DNA from: an uncultured Clostridia bacterium
Lineage (GTDB): Bacteria > Bacillota > Clostridia > Christensenellales > Pumilibacteraceae
Length of the DNA stretch: 17,049 nt
Assembly: GCA_934247335.1 (NCBI GenBank)
Contig: CAKQJJ010000013.1
Coordinates: forward strand, 1-17,049
Reading direction: 5' to 3'
The position numbers and the translations under genes were made by a program. The notes under the pieces are model-generated. The model did no database searches. It saw only the letters and a list, made by a program, of their open reading frames with translations, and was not told where the DNA came from. This document shows, piece after piece, positions 6,291 through 14,206 of this stretch (position 1 is its first letter; each line of letters begins with the position of its first letter).

Positions 6291-8717
6291 ATGAGATTAC
6301 CCTATACCGAAAATGCAAAAGCGGCACTTATTACCGCAGAAAAAGTGGCGGGAGCATACGGAAGCGGAGCTATCGGAACCGAACATATTCTGTACGGTCT
6401 GGTTGCCACCGAACGCTGCACCGCAAGCAGAATATTACGTAAATACGGCGTGGATACGTCCAATTTCGACGGCGAGTACATGACTATGTCGGGCGGATTT
6501 ATGGAAAGCCACAGCTTTACTTCGGGCGCGGCGAACGCGCTTGTTAACGCCGAGCGTCTTGCAATGAAGTTTGGCAAAAAAGTAGTGGGTACCGAACAGA
6601 TTCTGTACTGTCTGCTGCTCGATCCGTCCAGCGCTGCGGGCGCAATTCTCGGCAATCTCGGCGTAAATCAGGACGCTATCCTCGGCGATCTCGAGGGCTA
6701 CGTCAGCGGCGAGAAGAGAAGCGAAGCCGAAGGCGGCGAAGGCGGCGACGACAAGCAGCTTCCCACCGAGCTTGGCGATCTTGGCATCGACCTTACCAAA
6801 AAGGCGCGCGAAAACAAACTGGATCCCATCATCGGCAGAAAAGAAGAAATCGAACGTATAATTCAGATTCTCTGCCGTAAAACCAAAAACAACCCCGTGC
6901 TTATAGGCGAGCCGGGCGTAGGCAAGAGCGCGGTTGTCGAAGGACTTGCCCGCGCAATAGTCGAAGGCAACGTGCCTGAACTTCTTAAAAACAAAATGGT
7001 GTTCGCGCTCGATATAGGTTCGCTGGTCGCAGGAACCAAGTACCGCGGCGCACTGGAAGAAAAACTCAAAGGCGCGATTGACCTCATCCGCAAGCAGGGC
7101 AACATAATCGTGTTTATCGACGAATTGCACACGCTTGCGCAAGCGGGCAGCAAAGAGGGCGAGGTTTCGCCTGCGGATATCTTAAAGCCTTATCTCGCGC
7201 GCGGCGAACTGCAAACCATCGGCGCCACCACCACCGAAGAATATCGTAAATTCATCGAAAAGGACAAGGCGCTCGAACGTCGTTTCCAGCCTATTATAGT
7301 CGCGCCCCCGTCGGTTGACGACACCATCGAAATTCTAAAAGGTCTTAAAGAAAATTACGAGGCGTTCCACAAAGTCAAGATAAGCGACGACGCCATAGTT
7401 GCGGCTGCAAAACTGTCCGACAGATATATAACCGACAGATTCCTGCCCGATAAAGCCATCGACCTTATCGACGAGGCGATGAGCCGCGTTAAAGTTTCGT
7501 CCACAACCGTGCCCGAAAGTTTCAAACAGCAGCAGGAAAAACTTGAAAACATCAAGGCTTGCCTCGAAGAAGCGGTAAAGGCTCAGGACTTTGAAAAAGC
7601 CGGTCAGCTCAAACGCGAACGCGACGAGCTTACTTCGCGCATGTCCGACGAAAAAGTCAACTGGGCAAAAGCCAACGAGCAGCAGGTGCGCTCGATAACC
7701 GCCGACGATATTGCCGAAATCGTGTCCAAATGGACCAAAATTCCGGTAAACAAACTCAACGAAACCGAGTCTGACAGACTTATGAAGCTGGAAGAAATTC
7801 TGCACAAGCGCGTAATCGGTCAGGACGAAGCCATAAAGAGCGTTTCCCGCGCAATAAGAAGAGCAAGAGCCGGACTTAAAGATCCGTCCCGCCCGATAGG
7901 ATCGTTCCTGTTCCTCGGTCCTACCGGCGTTGGCAAAACCGAGCTTACCAAAGCGCTCAGCGAAGCCATGTTCGACGACGAGAACGCCATCATAAGACTG
8001 GATATGTCCGAGTATATGGAATCGCACTCGGTGTCCAAGCTCATCGGCGCACCGCCCGGATATGTGGGATTTGACGACGGCGGACAGCTTACCGAACAGG
8101 TTCGTCGTAAACCTTATTCAGTAGTGTTGTTCGACGAAATCGAAAAGGCTCATCCCGACGTTTACAACATTATGTTGCAGATTCTCGACGACGGCAGACT
8201 TACCGACGGTCAGGGCAGAACGGTGGACTTCAAAAACACCATCATCATCATGACCAGTAACGTGGGCGTTGCCGAACTTAAAAGCAATCGTCAGGCGCTC
8301 GGATTCTCGGAGGGCAACCCCGCCGAAATCAACAAGTCCACCGACGAAGTGCTCGGAGCGGCTCTCAAACGTCACTTCAAGCCCGAATTCCTCAACAGAA
8401 TCGACGTCATTTGCTTCTTCCATTCGCTCACCGCGGACGAAATCAAGCAGATTGCCGGCATTCTCATCAGAAAATTCGAGAAAACGCTTAAAGAACGCAA
8501 CATCACGCTTCAGATTTCCGACGCCGCTATGGATTATATCGTCAAACAGGGCTACGACATCGAATACGGCGCGCGTCCTTTGAGAAGAGTTATCGAACAG
8601 AAACTCGAAGACAATATCGCCGAGGGCATTATCGACCGCAGCATAACCGACAACAGCACCGTTTCCGTTGACTTCGACGGCGAAGGCATCACGATCAACG
8701 GCAAGCGCGGTCTGTAA
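6291..8717 (+). CDS. clpC: ATP-dependent Clp protease ATP-binding subunit ClpC
   Basis: ClpC is a hexameric AAA+ unfoldase that feeds proteins to ClpP; in many Bacillota it recognises substrates marked with phosphoarginine by McsB. The 808 residues show the full architecture: two N-terminal Clp repeats (about 1-145, each with a GTEHIL/GTEQIL motif), a linker, AAA1 with Walker A GEPGVGKS (206-213) and Walker B VFIDEL (274-279), a UVR-like middle segment around FEKAGQLKRERDEL (from 434) that marks ClpC, AAA2 with Walker A GPTGVGKT (543-550) and Walker B VLFDEIE (612-618), a ClpP-binding LGF loop (670-672), and the C-terminal D2-small domain. The start is ATG 6291 after AAAGGAGG. It lies 79 bp after the chimeric frame; no CtsR box or strong promoter is visible in that gap, so it is probably transcribed from upstream. 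Confidence 0.97.
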   Translation: MRLPYTENAKAALITAEKVAGAYGSGAIGTEHILYGLVATERCTASRILRKYGVDTSNFDGEYMTMSGGFMESHSFTSGAANALVNAERLAMKFGKKVVGTEQILYCLLLDPSSAAGAILGNLGVNQDAILGDLEGYVSGEKRSEAEGGEGGDDKQLPTELGDLGIDLTKKARENKLDPIIGRKEEIERIIQILCRKTKNNPVLIGEPGVGKSAVVEGLARAIVEGNVPELLKNKMVFALDIGSLVAGTKYRGALEEKLKGAIDLIRKQGNIIVFIDELHTLAQAGSKEGEVSPADILKPYLARGELQTIGATTTEEYRKFIEKDKALERRFQPIIVAPPSVDDTIEILKGLKENYEAFHKVKISDDAIVAAAKLSDRYITDRFLPDKAIDLIDEAMSRVKVSSTTVPESFKQQQEKLENIKACLEEAVKAQDFEKAGQLKRERDELTSRMSDEKVNWAKANEQQVRSITADDIAEIVSKWTKIPVNKLNETESDRLMKLEEILHKRVIGQDEAIKSVSRAIRRARAGLKDPSRPIGSFLFLGPTGVGKTELTKALSEAMFDDENAIIRLDMSEYMESHSVSKLIGAPPGYVGFDDGGQLTEQVRRKPYSVVLFDEIEKAHPDVYNIMLQILDDGRLTDGQGRTVDFKNTIIIMTSNVGVAELKSNRQALGFSEGNPAEINKSTDEVLGAALKRHFKPEFLNRIDVICFFHSLTADEIKQIAGILIRKFEKTLKERNITLQISDAAMDYIVKQGYDIEYGARPLRRVIEQKLEDNIAEGIIDRSITDNSTVSVDFDGEGITINGKRGL

Positions 8718-8876
8718 TAAAAATCGCCGAGGGTAAGCGCGGCTACGCCGAATATAACCGTTGCAAAGCCGTTGCGGTAATGAAAATATCGATGGATATC
8801 GGCGAAAATATTACCGCGGCAAAACGTGGGTAACGGCGAAATAATGCCCGACCTGCCTTCCGCCACGGCATAAAAA
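8718..8876. other. Intergenic stretch after clpC with potential RNA structure
   Basis: No gene of convincing quality lies between the clpC stop and the first terminator copy. The stretch contains several overlapping inverted repeats. The clearest is TTGCGGTAAT (8771-8780) against ATTACCGCGGCAA (about 8810-8822, with a 3-nt bulge), which encloses a second small stem ATATC-GATG-GATAT. In a transcript from clpC this would make a two-tier hairpin without a T-tract. It could be a 3'-end stabiliser or decayed sequence; I cannot choose. Confidence 0.35.
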
Positions 8877-8948
8877 CGACAATTCTTTTAATATTCTCCT
8901 TGCACGAAGGACGGGTTAGCCCAAACGCTTCCCGCCCTTTGTTTTTTT
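8877..8948 (+). terminator. Rho-independent terminator after clpC, repeat copy 1
   Basis: The stem is AAGGACGGG (8907-8915) with CCCGCCCTT (8931-8939), one A/C mismatch, an internal AGC/GCT pairing in the loop, and seven T at 8942-8948. The upstream block CGACAATT through CTCC is also shared with copy 2 at 12813-12883. From GGACGGG to the T-tract the two copies differ by a single base (T or C after GGACGGG). Confidence 0.88.
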
Positions 8949-8961
8949 ATAACAAAACCTA

Positions 8962-8990
8962 TTGACAATCCGAAATTCATATGGTATAAT
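8962..8990 (+). promoter_or_regulatory. Perfect-consensus promoter of the peptidase/lipoprotein pair
   Basis: TTGACA (8962-8967) and TATAAT (8985-8990) are separated by exactly 17 bp, and a TGG precedes the -10 box, giving an extended -10. This is about as strong as a sigma-A promoter can be. Transcription should start near 8997, leaving a leader of about 113 nt before the ATG at 9110. Confidence 0.88.
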
Positions 8991-9031
8991 TATCGTATAA
9001 AAGAACCTTAAAACAAAATTTACGGGGGGGG

Positions 9032-9058
9032 ATGAACACGAAATATATCGCAAAATAA
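9032..9058 (+). CDS. Eight-codon upstream mini-ORF in the peptidase leader
   Basis: ATG 9032 to TAA 9058 encodes MNTKYIAK within the leader of the metallopeptidase gene. A run of eight G (9024-9031) directly abuts the ATG; it could serve as a Shine-Dalgarno region, but the spacing is too short for efficient initiation. The ORF ends 51 bases before the peptidase start. Translation is unproven; no family applies at this length. Confidence 0.25.
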   Translation: MNTKYIAK

Positions 9059-9109
9059 CTTATTCGTTAGTCACAAAAACCGACCGAGGAGTAAAAAAGG
9101 AGTGCTCTT

Positions 9110-11458
9110 ATGAAAGAATTTAAGAAAAATTGGCTTATTGTGATGTGTATTTGTCTGGTAGCATTTTGTGGACTTATGATGTCGGGAAATTCAAGCACTG
9201 CCGTTAAAGCGGAAGATACCGATATCGAAATCGAACGGGAAATAAAAACGAAAAACAATGAAGACGAACTAAGCCCAATGGCGTCGACAAACGTTACGAG
9301 TACGGCAGGACGAATAACTTGGCGATATAAAGATTCAAACGACGTAAAACCGCTTCGTACGGTTAAAGTCGAGATATGTAAGAAAAGCGGGTCAAGCTAT
9401 ACTGTGCTTGGTACCGTGTATACCAATACCAACGGATATTACAGCTTGGATTCGCATCAATCGGTCTCATCGGATAATATTGTTTTACGAATTTATCCCG
9501 AAAGCGTATTTTGCAAGGTGTATTCGTATGCAGGGTCGTCGGCGACGGCTTATGTGCGCGAAGTGTCTGCGGGTACGGTAAGCGGCAATAAAAAAACGAT
9601 AAATTATAGCGCGATTATATGTAATGCCGAAGATGATGATATCGCAACATGCTCAATATATGCAGATATTAATAAAATGTATTTTGATAATGCGTTAATG
9701 GCACAGCAATTGATCAATTTTTCCGGCAGATATGTCAAAGAGATACATGGGCAAAACCTTAATAAGATCAATGTCTACTATCCACATAATAATCCCGATA
9801 GTAATGGTAGTTTTTATAAGTCAAGAAGTATAAATTTGAAATTTTCGACACATCGCTGGCTTGACCAGAATGGAATAGATACTGTTATGCACGAATACGG
9901 TCATTATATAGCCGGCTCGTTAAATTTAGCTAATTTAATAGGCGGTTATCATGGCACCAATGTTTATGATGACAATTTAATGACAGCCAAAAAATTAACT
10001 AAAAGCGAAGCGTTGAGACTTGCCTGGAGCGAGGGCATTGCAACGTATTTTTCGGAAGCAGCACAGCATTATTACAAAAACGAGGCGGTAGACTGGGCGA
10101 CGACTTTTGCGGAAAAGCATAATTCGGTAAAGAAACCTCCGTTTGGCTATGGAGAGATGGGGGAAGATACAACTATCGGCGTTTTAACTGCTTTATGTGG
10201 CTTTAATGAAGAATATATCGATTTAGGGTTGGGGGACAAAAAAACATTAAACATCATTAAAGAGTTTGTTGCAAGTGATTATGGGAAAACAAATGAAAAC
10301 AAACACCTGGCGCAATTTGTTAAATTCCTTTATGCAAAGAATTATATAGATAAAGAAGCGTTGGGATATGTTTTAACAGAATATGAAGCTGCTCCGCTTA
10401 TTAAAAACGTAGAAAGGAACGGTAATAATTTGACTGTTACTTTCATCGCAAACGGAGGAAGCGAAAATATTAAAAATAATATGTTTGATATTGTATTGTA
10501 TGACGGGAATGGGAAAGAAATACTTCGTAAAAATAATGTAAACAGCACAAGTGAAGATGTAACTGAAAAAATTAGTGGACAAAGATTAGGTAACTTATAT
10601 GAAAAACATGAATGTGTTATTAGTTTATCGGGAGTAAATTTTGAAGGGAATACATTTTCCGTTTCTGTGATTGGATACCAGACCGAACTCGGAGTAAACA
10701 GTGGTGGGTATTATTCACGTTTTTATACCGTTGAATGTTCACCTGTCGGTGAGTACATTGATGTCGGGTATAGTATTGGCGATGAGAAGTATTGCGAATT
10801 TGTCGATTTATGGGAAACGAACGGAAGTAACGAATATTATTTGTATTTTCCGACCAGCGGAAGATACACGATACAAACGTTGGGAATGACGGCTAATCAA
10901 ATAGCATTGTATAATGTTTCTAACGATGAGCAAATTGCATCGGCAAACGGTAACGGATATTTGTGTAATTCTTTAATTGTTGTTGACGTATATAATTCAC
11001 AAGACTATAAGTTGGTCGTTACACATAATTGTAACACAAACAATTTGACTTACTCTGTCGTAAGAGAGCAAAAACGAAATATAAAAGTCGTTATTACACC
11101 GTCCGAAACAGCCGAAAATAATCAATCGGCAAGTGGCATATATTCTTATCACTACCCCGATGTCGAAACGATACTAAGCATTGCTCAGTATAAAAAGACC
11201 AATATGTTTACGCTAAGCGTGGAAAACGGCGGTATGACAAAAATTAAAACAAACACGTACGGAGATCATTACGATACGTGCTTATATTTGGCAAACGTAT
11301 ATTCCATGTTTGATGCAACAATTGCGGATAGTTTGGATAGCAACTATTCGGCAAAAATTAATCAAGTATTGTTTTCGAGACGAGAATATTTATTAGTAAA
11401 TTCGTTATATAATCTTAATTTGCTTAACTACAGTTTTGCAATAGATATTTCGCAATAG
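9110..11458 (+). CDS. Secreted zinc metallopeptidase with C-terminal beta-sandwich domains
   Basis: The 782-residue protein starts with a signal peptide (KKNW, a hydrophobic core from residue 8 to about 25, and a likely cleavage site near VKAED). Residues about 60-165 resemble a carboxypeptidase-regulatory/transthyretin-like beta domain (GRITWRYKD through NGYYSLD). The catalytic domain carries HEYGH (H261, E262, H265) and, 43 residues later, WSEGIATYF with E308 as probable third zinc ligand, a gluzincin-like layout. Two C-terminal modules, about 555-650 and 690-780, look like bacterial pre-peptidase C-terminal (PPC) beta sandwiches; the second has the DTCLYLA pattern. No sortase or S-layer anchor is visible, so it is probably released. 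The coding sequence is noticeably more AT-rich than clpC or pgi, suggesting a different origin. Start ATG 9110 follows AAGGAG (9097-9102). The peptidase fold is well supported; the substrate is unknown. Confidence 0.82.
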   Translation: MKEFKKNWLIVMCICLVAFCGLMMSGNSSTAVKAEDTDIEIEREIKTKNNEDELSPMASTNVTSTAGRITWRYKDSNDVKPLRTVKVEICKKSGSSYTVLGTVYTNTNGYYSLDSHQSVSSDNIVLRIYPESVFCKVYSYAGSSATAYVREVSAGTVSGNKKTINYSAIICNAEDDDIATCSIYADINKMYFDNALMAQQLINFSGRYVKEIHGQNLNKINVYYPHNNPDSNGSFYKSRSINLKFSTHRWLDQNGIDTVMHEYGHYIAGSLNLANLIGGYHGTNVYDDNLMTAKKLTKSEALRLAWSEGIATYFSEAAQHYYKNEAVDWATTFAEKHNSVKKPPFGYGEMGEDTTIGVLTALCGFNEEYIDLGLGDKKTLNIIKEFVASDYGKTNENKHLAQFVKFLYAKNYIDKEALGYVLTEYEAAPLIKNVERNGNNLTVTFIANGGSENIKNNMFDIVLYDGNGKEILRKNNVNSTSEDVTEKISGQRLGNLYEKHECVISLSGVNFEGNTFSVSVIGYQTELGVNSGGYYSRFYTVECSPVGEYIDVGYSIGDEKYCEFVDLWETNGSNEYYLYFPTSGRYTIQTLGMTANQIALYNVSNDEQIASANGNGYLCNSLIVVDVYNSQDYKLVVTHNCNTNNLTYSVVREQKRNIKVVITPSETAENNQSASGIYSYHYPDVETILSIAQYKKTNMFTLSVENGGMTKIKTNTYGDHYDTCLYLANVYSMFDATIADSLDSNYSAKINQVLFSRREYLLVNSLYNLNLLNYSFAIDISQ

Positions 11459-11474
11459 AAGGAGACGTGATTTT

Positions 11475-12737
11475 ATGAAAAAATTCGTGAAAATATTGAC
11501 TGTTATTTTAAGCGGAATGCTTGTTTTCTCGCTATTCGGCTGCAAGCCTGCGAGCGAAGACACTCCCGCCCCCGAACCGGATCCTTCGCAACCCAAACTT
11601 ACAATCGTGTCCGACTACGATCATAGCGGCACATACGACGGAATAGGTTTATACGTCTGGTGTTATCGCAATTATGTGAAAATCGGTGTGACTGTCGACG
11701 CGGCGTTTGCGTATGCGGTAAGCGGAGCAACGTATCACTTTTGTTATGCGATTACGGAAGTAAACTCCGACGGAGAAGAAACGACAAAATCGGGTGTGAC
11801 GCCGGAAAAAGATTTTGACAGATTATGGGGCGACTATTCGACCATAGAAGATCGAAGAAAGCCTTATCGCCATACGGGCGTTCCGATTCAGTGCATTATT
11901 AAACTGTTGCGTGACGGAGAAAAGACTGCCGACGACGAAAACGGTTTGTATCTTGAAGAGGCACAAGGCACTATTGCTTTGGAATTCAATCTGAACGCAA
12001 ACGGAAACGATTATACGCACAGAGTAATGGTCGATTACAGCGTTGTTGACAACGAGATAGAATACAAACAGCTTAACGAATGGTCGGATTATCTGCTCGA
12101 TAAAACCCTTGATAATCTGAAGTCGACCGAGGGCGAAAGCGCAATGAGCTCTGTTTTGGATCCCATAGCCGCCACCATGAGAAGACAGAACTACTATCGG
12201 CAGGAAATGAATGCCGGTAAGGGATTCTTTAACTGGTGGTATTGGTTTTCGCAAACAGGTGCAACGCAGCCTGATATGATTTTGTCGGTAAACGGATTTT
12301 CGGGCTATTTCGATCCGAGTTCGCCTTTAACCGATTTATATATCGGGTTTGGATGCACTCGCCCTGCTTACGTTCTATGGGCTCCAAACGATGAGTTCCC
12401 GAAAAATTTCGCTTCGCTCGTTATAACCACTCGAGCTACGGACGAAAACGGCAACGTGACGGAAGAGAAAAGCCGCAACGCGCTCGATTTTACCGTTGCA
12501 GATAAACGCAATCACATCGGGTGGGCATATGAGCGAGCTCTGAGAATGAACGAACGTCGCGGAGTGGTAAAGGAAGACGATTTTATCGGGGAACAGGGGG
12601 AAATAGAGTTCAAACTCGTGCTTTCCGATCCCGAAAGATGGGAAGAAATAAAAGAAACTAAATATCCGGTTATGTACTATCAAAAGAAAGACGGAAAAAC
12701 GTATATCGGTTTAAGCAGACAGGGACTGGGAGAATAA
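11475..12737 (+). CDS. Lipoprotein of unknown function
   Basis: This 420-residue protein has a type II signal peptide: KK, a hydrophobic core, and the lipobox LFGC with C23 as the lipidated cysteine, followed by a Pro/Glu/Asp-rich tether (about 24-40). I expect it on the outer face of the cytoplasmic membrane. The mature part is rich in Trp, Tyr and charged residues (GLYVWCYRNY near 55, NWWYWFSQTG around 255) and looks globular and beta-rich; I recognise no family. The gene starts 16 bp after the metallopeptidase stop with AGGAG upstream, so both are one transcript, and terminator copy 2 follows. Base composition is closer to the housekeeping genes than that of the peptidase. It may be an anchor, inhibitor or substrate-binding partner of the peptidase, but that is inference from adjacency only. 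Confidence 0.8.
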   Translation: MKKFVKILTVILSGMLVFSLFGCKPASEDTPAPEPDPSQPKLTIVSDYDHSGTYDGIGLYVWCYRNYVKIGVTVDAAFAYAVSGATYHFCYAITEVNSDGEETTKSGVTPEKDFDRLWGDYSTIEDRRKPYRHTGVPIQCIIKLLRDGEKTADDENGLYLEEAQGTIALEFNLNANGNDYTHRVMVDYSVVDNEIEYKQLNEWSDYLLDKTLDNLKSTEGESAMSSVLDPIAATMRRQNYYRQEMNAGKGFFNWWYWFSQTGATQPDMILSVNGFSGYFDPSSPLTDLYIGFGCTRPAYVLWAPNDEFPKNFASLVITTRATDENGNVTEEKSRNALDFTVADKRNHIGWAYERALRMNERRGVVKEDDFIGEQGEIEFKLVLSDPERWEEIKETKYPVMYYQKKDGKTYIGLSRQGLGE

Positions 12738-12812
12738 ATGCCACGCTTTTGAAAATTTTTCGCAAGTAAAATCGCATAAAAGCAGAGAAAAGTATTTTTG
12801 AGGCAATTAAAC

Positions 12813-12883
12813 CGACAATTCCTCCTTATTTTCTCCTCGGCAAAGGACGGGCTAGCCCAAACGCTTCCCGCCCTTTGTTTTTT
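12813..12883 (+). terminator. Rho-independent terminator after the lipoprotein, repeat copy 2
   Basis: Stem AAAGGACGGG (12842-12851) with CCCGCCCTTT (12867-12876), one A/C mismatch, an internal AGC/GCT pair in the loop, and six T at 12878-12883. It repeats the element after clpC, including the upstream CGACAATT...CTCC part, and closes the two-gene cassette. Confidence 0.88.
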
Positions 12884-12922
12884 AATGATATTAAAATATT
12901 AAGGAATGCCTGCGATATGATT

Positions 12923-13168
12923 TCAATCGAGTTTGAGATTTTCGGCAAGAAATGCGGGCGTATCGATAAATTCGCTGGGCTTGATTTTCAGCCCGTCTGC
13001 AAGCATAATTATGGTTTTAAGAGATATTCCCTTGGTTCTTCTCTGCATAATGCTTTTGATAGTCGGAAACGGAACTCCGCTGAGTTGAGCGAGTTTGTAT
13101 TGCGTTAAATTGCGCTCTTCCATAAGAGAACAAAGTCTTTCCACGACGACATCGTTAATAGTTTTCAT
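12923..13168 (-). CDS. Small XRE-family (Cro/CI-type) helix-turn-helix regulator
   Basis: The 81-residue protein is a stand-alone HTH_3 domain: the helix-turn-helix runs over LTQYKLAQLSGVPFPTIKSIMQ (21-42), followed by ISLKTIIMLADGLKIKPSEFID, the usual end of Cro/CI-like domains. There is no sensor or peptidase domain, so ligand input, if any, is through another protein. The start is the ATG complement at 13168, with AAAGGA a few bases upstream. It is transcribed away from the membrane-protein gene at 13338, and the spacer between them holds overlapping promoters and a perfect inverted repeat, so it most likely represses itself and its neighbour. No clear terminator is seen on this strand after 12923. 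Confidence 0.9.
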   Translation of the reverse strand: MKTINDVVVERLCSLMEERNLTQYKLAQLSGVPFPTIKSIMQRRTKGISLKTIIMLADGLKIKPSEFIDTPAFLAENLKLD

Positions 13169-13219
13169 TTTCTTTTCCTTTAAGAGTAGTTGTTCATTTA
13201 TTAGTCTACTCTATCCGGA

Positions 13220-13248
13220 ATAAAATATTAGGATGATGTATCATTCAA
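13220..13248 (-). promoter_or_regulatory. Probable promoter of the HTH gene
   Basis: On the reverse strand TTGAAT (13248-13243) and TTTTAT (13225-13220) are 17 bp apart; each matches the sigma-A consensus at 4 or 5 of 6 positions. The left arm of the intergenic inverted repeat (13228-13237) lies in its spacer, so repressor bound there would block it. The leader to the ATG is about 45 nt. Confidence 0.5.
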
Positions 13249-13269
13249 ATAGTTGACATATCATCCTAA
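13228..13269. promoter_or_regulatory. Candidate operator: perfect 10-bp inverted repeat between divergent genes
   Basis: TTAGGATGAT (13228-13237) is the exact reverse complement of ATCATCCTAA (13260-13269), with 22 bp between the arms. The left arm also begins a smaller dyad, ATGAT-GT-ATCAT (13233-13244). One arm lies in the spacer of each divergent promoter, as expected for a dual repressor site. Binding by the adjacent XRE regulator is inferred. Confidence 0.65.
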
Positions 13270-13281
13270 ATGAGATATAAT
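13253..13281 (+). promoter_or_regulatory. Perfect-consensus promoter of the membrane-protein gene
   Basis: TTGACA (13253-13258), 17 bp, TATAAT (13276-13281): full consensus. The right arm of the inverted repeat (13260-13269) sits in the spacer, so such a strong promoter is probably held off by the divergent repressor. Confidence 0.85.
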
Positions 13282-13337
13282 ATGATTGTTGATAATTCCA
13301 TTTTATTTTGCTATTTTTTGTTTAAGAGAGGTTGCGT

Positions 13338-14051
13338 GTGATTTTATTCAGTGTGTCGACATACAGGGTGGTTCTGTCGGTAGAATTTGCGATAATATTT
13401 ACATTGGTATTTTCAATAATAGTTCTTTGGCGGCAGGCGGCTAAAAAGAAGAAAGAAAGCATACTGAAAGCCACCGAAAGACAATATGAAATCAATAAAA
13501 AAATAACGCAGCAATTAAACGACGGAAATTTTAAGCAAACGAAAATTATTTATCTCAACGATTGTACCGCATTCGATCGGGAAAATGACGGCAAAAAGTT
13601 TATAGCGATAGATAACGAAAATAAAAAAATCTGTTTTGTCGATTATCGCAAGGAAGAGCCGGTGATTGTCGATTTTGCCGAAATTCTGAACTATGAAATT
13701 TACGAAAACAGCGAGAAGCGTACACTCGGTTACGCACCTGTTTATAATTCCGGAAATTTCGGTTTTGGTATTTTGGGAGCGAATACGGAAGGGCTTTGCA
13801 ACGAATTACGGTTGATTATAAGATTAAACAGATATGACGTTTCACAGATTTGTTACGATATTGTATTCGACGTCAGAGATTTGCGGATGACGCACGAGAA
13901 AAAGGCTACCTTATGGAACAAAATGTTAAATTGGAAAGTTTTTTACGGTGATATCGGCAAATCGTCGTCGTGCTATAAACAATGCGTTGCCACTTTGCAG
14001 GAAGTCGTGTCGTTTCTGGAAGTGGTGAAAAGCGAAAATTCAAAGAAATAA
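13338..14051 (+). CDS. Single-pass membrane protein of unknown function, repressor-linked
   Basis: I prefer GTG 13338, six bases after GAGAGG; the in-frame TTG at 13332 abuts that sequence. The product of about 237 residues begins with one transmembrane segment (VVLSVEFAIIFTLVFSIIVLW), followed by a basic, coiled stretch (RQAAKKKKES to about residue 55) and a soluble domain. That domain has the pattern KFIAIDNENKKICFVDYRK ... VIVDFAEILNYEIYEN, a beta-rich arrangement resembling small PH-like modules in uncharacterised Bacillota proteins, and ends in a helical tail. I recognise no named family. Its strong promoter is embedded in a dyad next to a divergent XRE repressor, so it is likely silent until a signal relieves repression. 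A terminator follows at 14057. Confidence 0.75.
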   Translation: MILFSVSTYRVVLSVEFAIIFTLVFSIIVLWRQAAKKKKESILKATERQYEINKKITQQLNDGNFKQTKIIYLNDCTAFDRENDGKKFIAIDNENKKICFVDYRKEEPVIVDFAEILNYEIYENSEKRTLGYAPVYNSGNFGFGILGANTEGLCNELRLIIRLNRYDVSQICYDIVFDVRDLRMTHEKKATLWNKMLNWKVFYGDIGKSSSCYKQCVATLQEVVSFLEVVKSENSKK

Positions 14052-14056
14052 TCTTG

Positions 14057-14095
14057 AAAAGACGTTCGGGTATATCAATTCCGGTCGTCTTTTTT
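14057..14095 (+). terminator. Rho-independent terminator after the membrane-protein gene
   Basis: AAAAGACG (14057-14064) pairs with CGTCTTTT (14086-14093); inside, after a T/T mismatch, TCGG (14066-14069) pairs with CCGG (14081-14084). The 3' arm runs into a T-tract ending at 14095. It lies six bases after the stop codon. Confidence 0.85.
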
Positions 14096-14171
14096 CTTTC
14101 GTAAAGCGCGTAAATCGGTCGTAAAGCTATGGAACGCGCAAATTTTACGCATTAATTTCCTTAAATCGGTA

Positions 14172-14200
14172 TTGACAAAGACCTGCCGATGTGGTATAAT
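14172..14200 (+). promoter_or_regulatory. Perfect-consensus promoter of hpf
   Basis: TTGACA (14172-14177), a 17-bp spacer and TATAAT (14195-14200), with TGG just before the -10 box. The transcript should begin near 14207, exactly at the base of a hairpin. Confidence 0.9.
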
Positions 14201-14206
14201 AATCAT

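Noticed and set aside
8907..8948. Possible integron attC-like site, because the repeat contains GTTAGCC and flanks a gene cassette
   Set aside because: The second copy reads GCTAGCC, breaking the GTT core; the element ends in a T-tract and folds as a normal terminator; no integrase is in the window.
12842..12876. Use of terminator copy 2 by the reverse-strand HTH gene
   Set aside because: On the reverse strand the stem is followed by GCCGAGGAG rather than a T-tract, so it should not terminate transcription in that direction.
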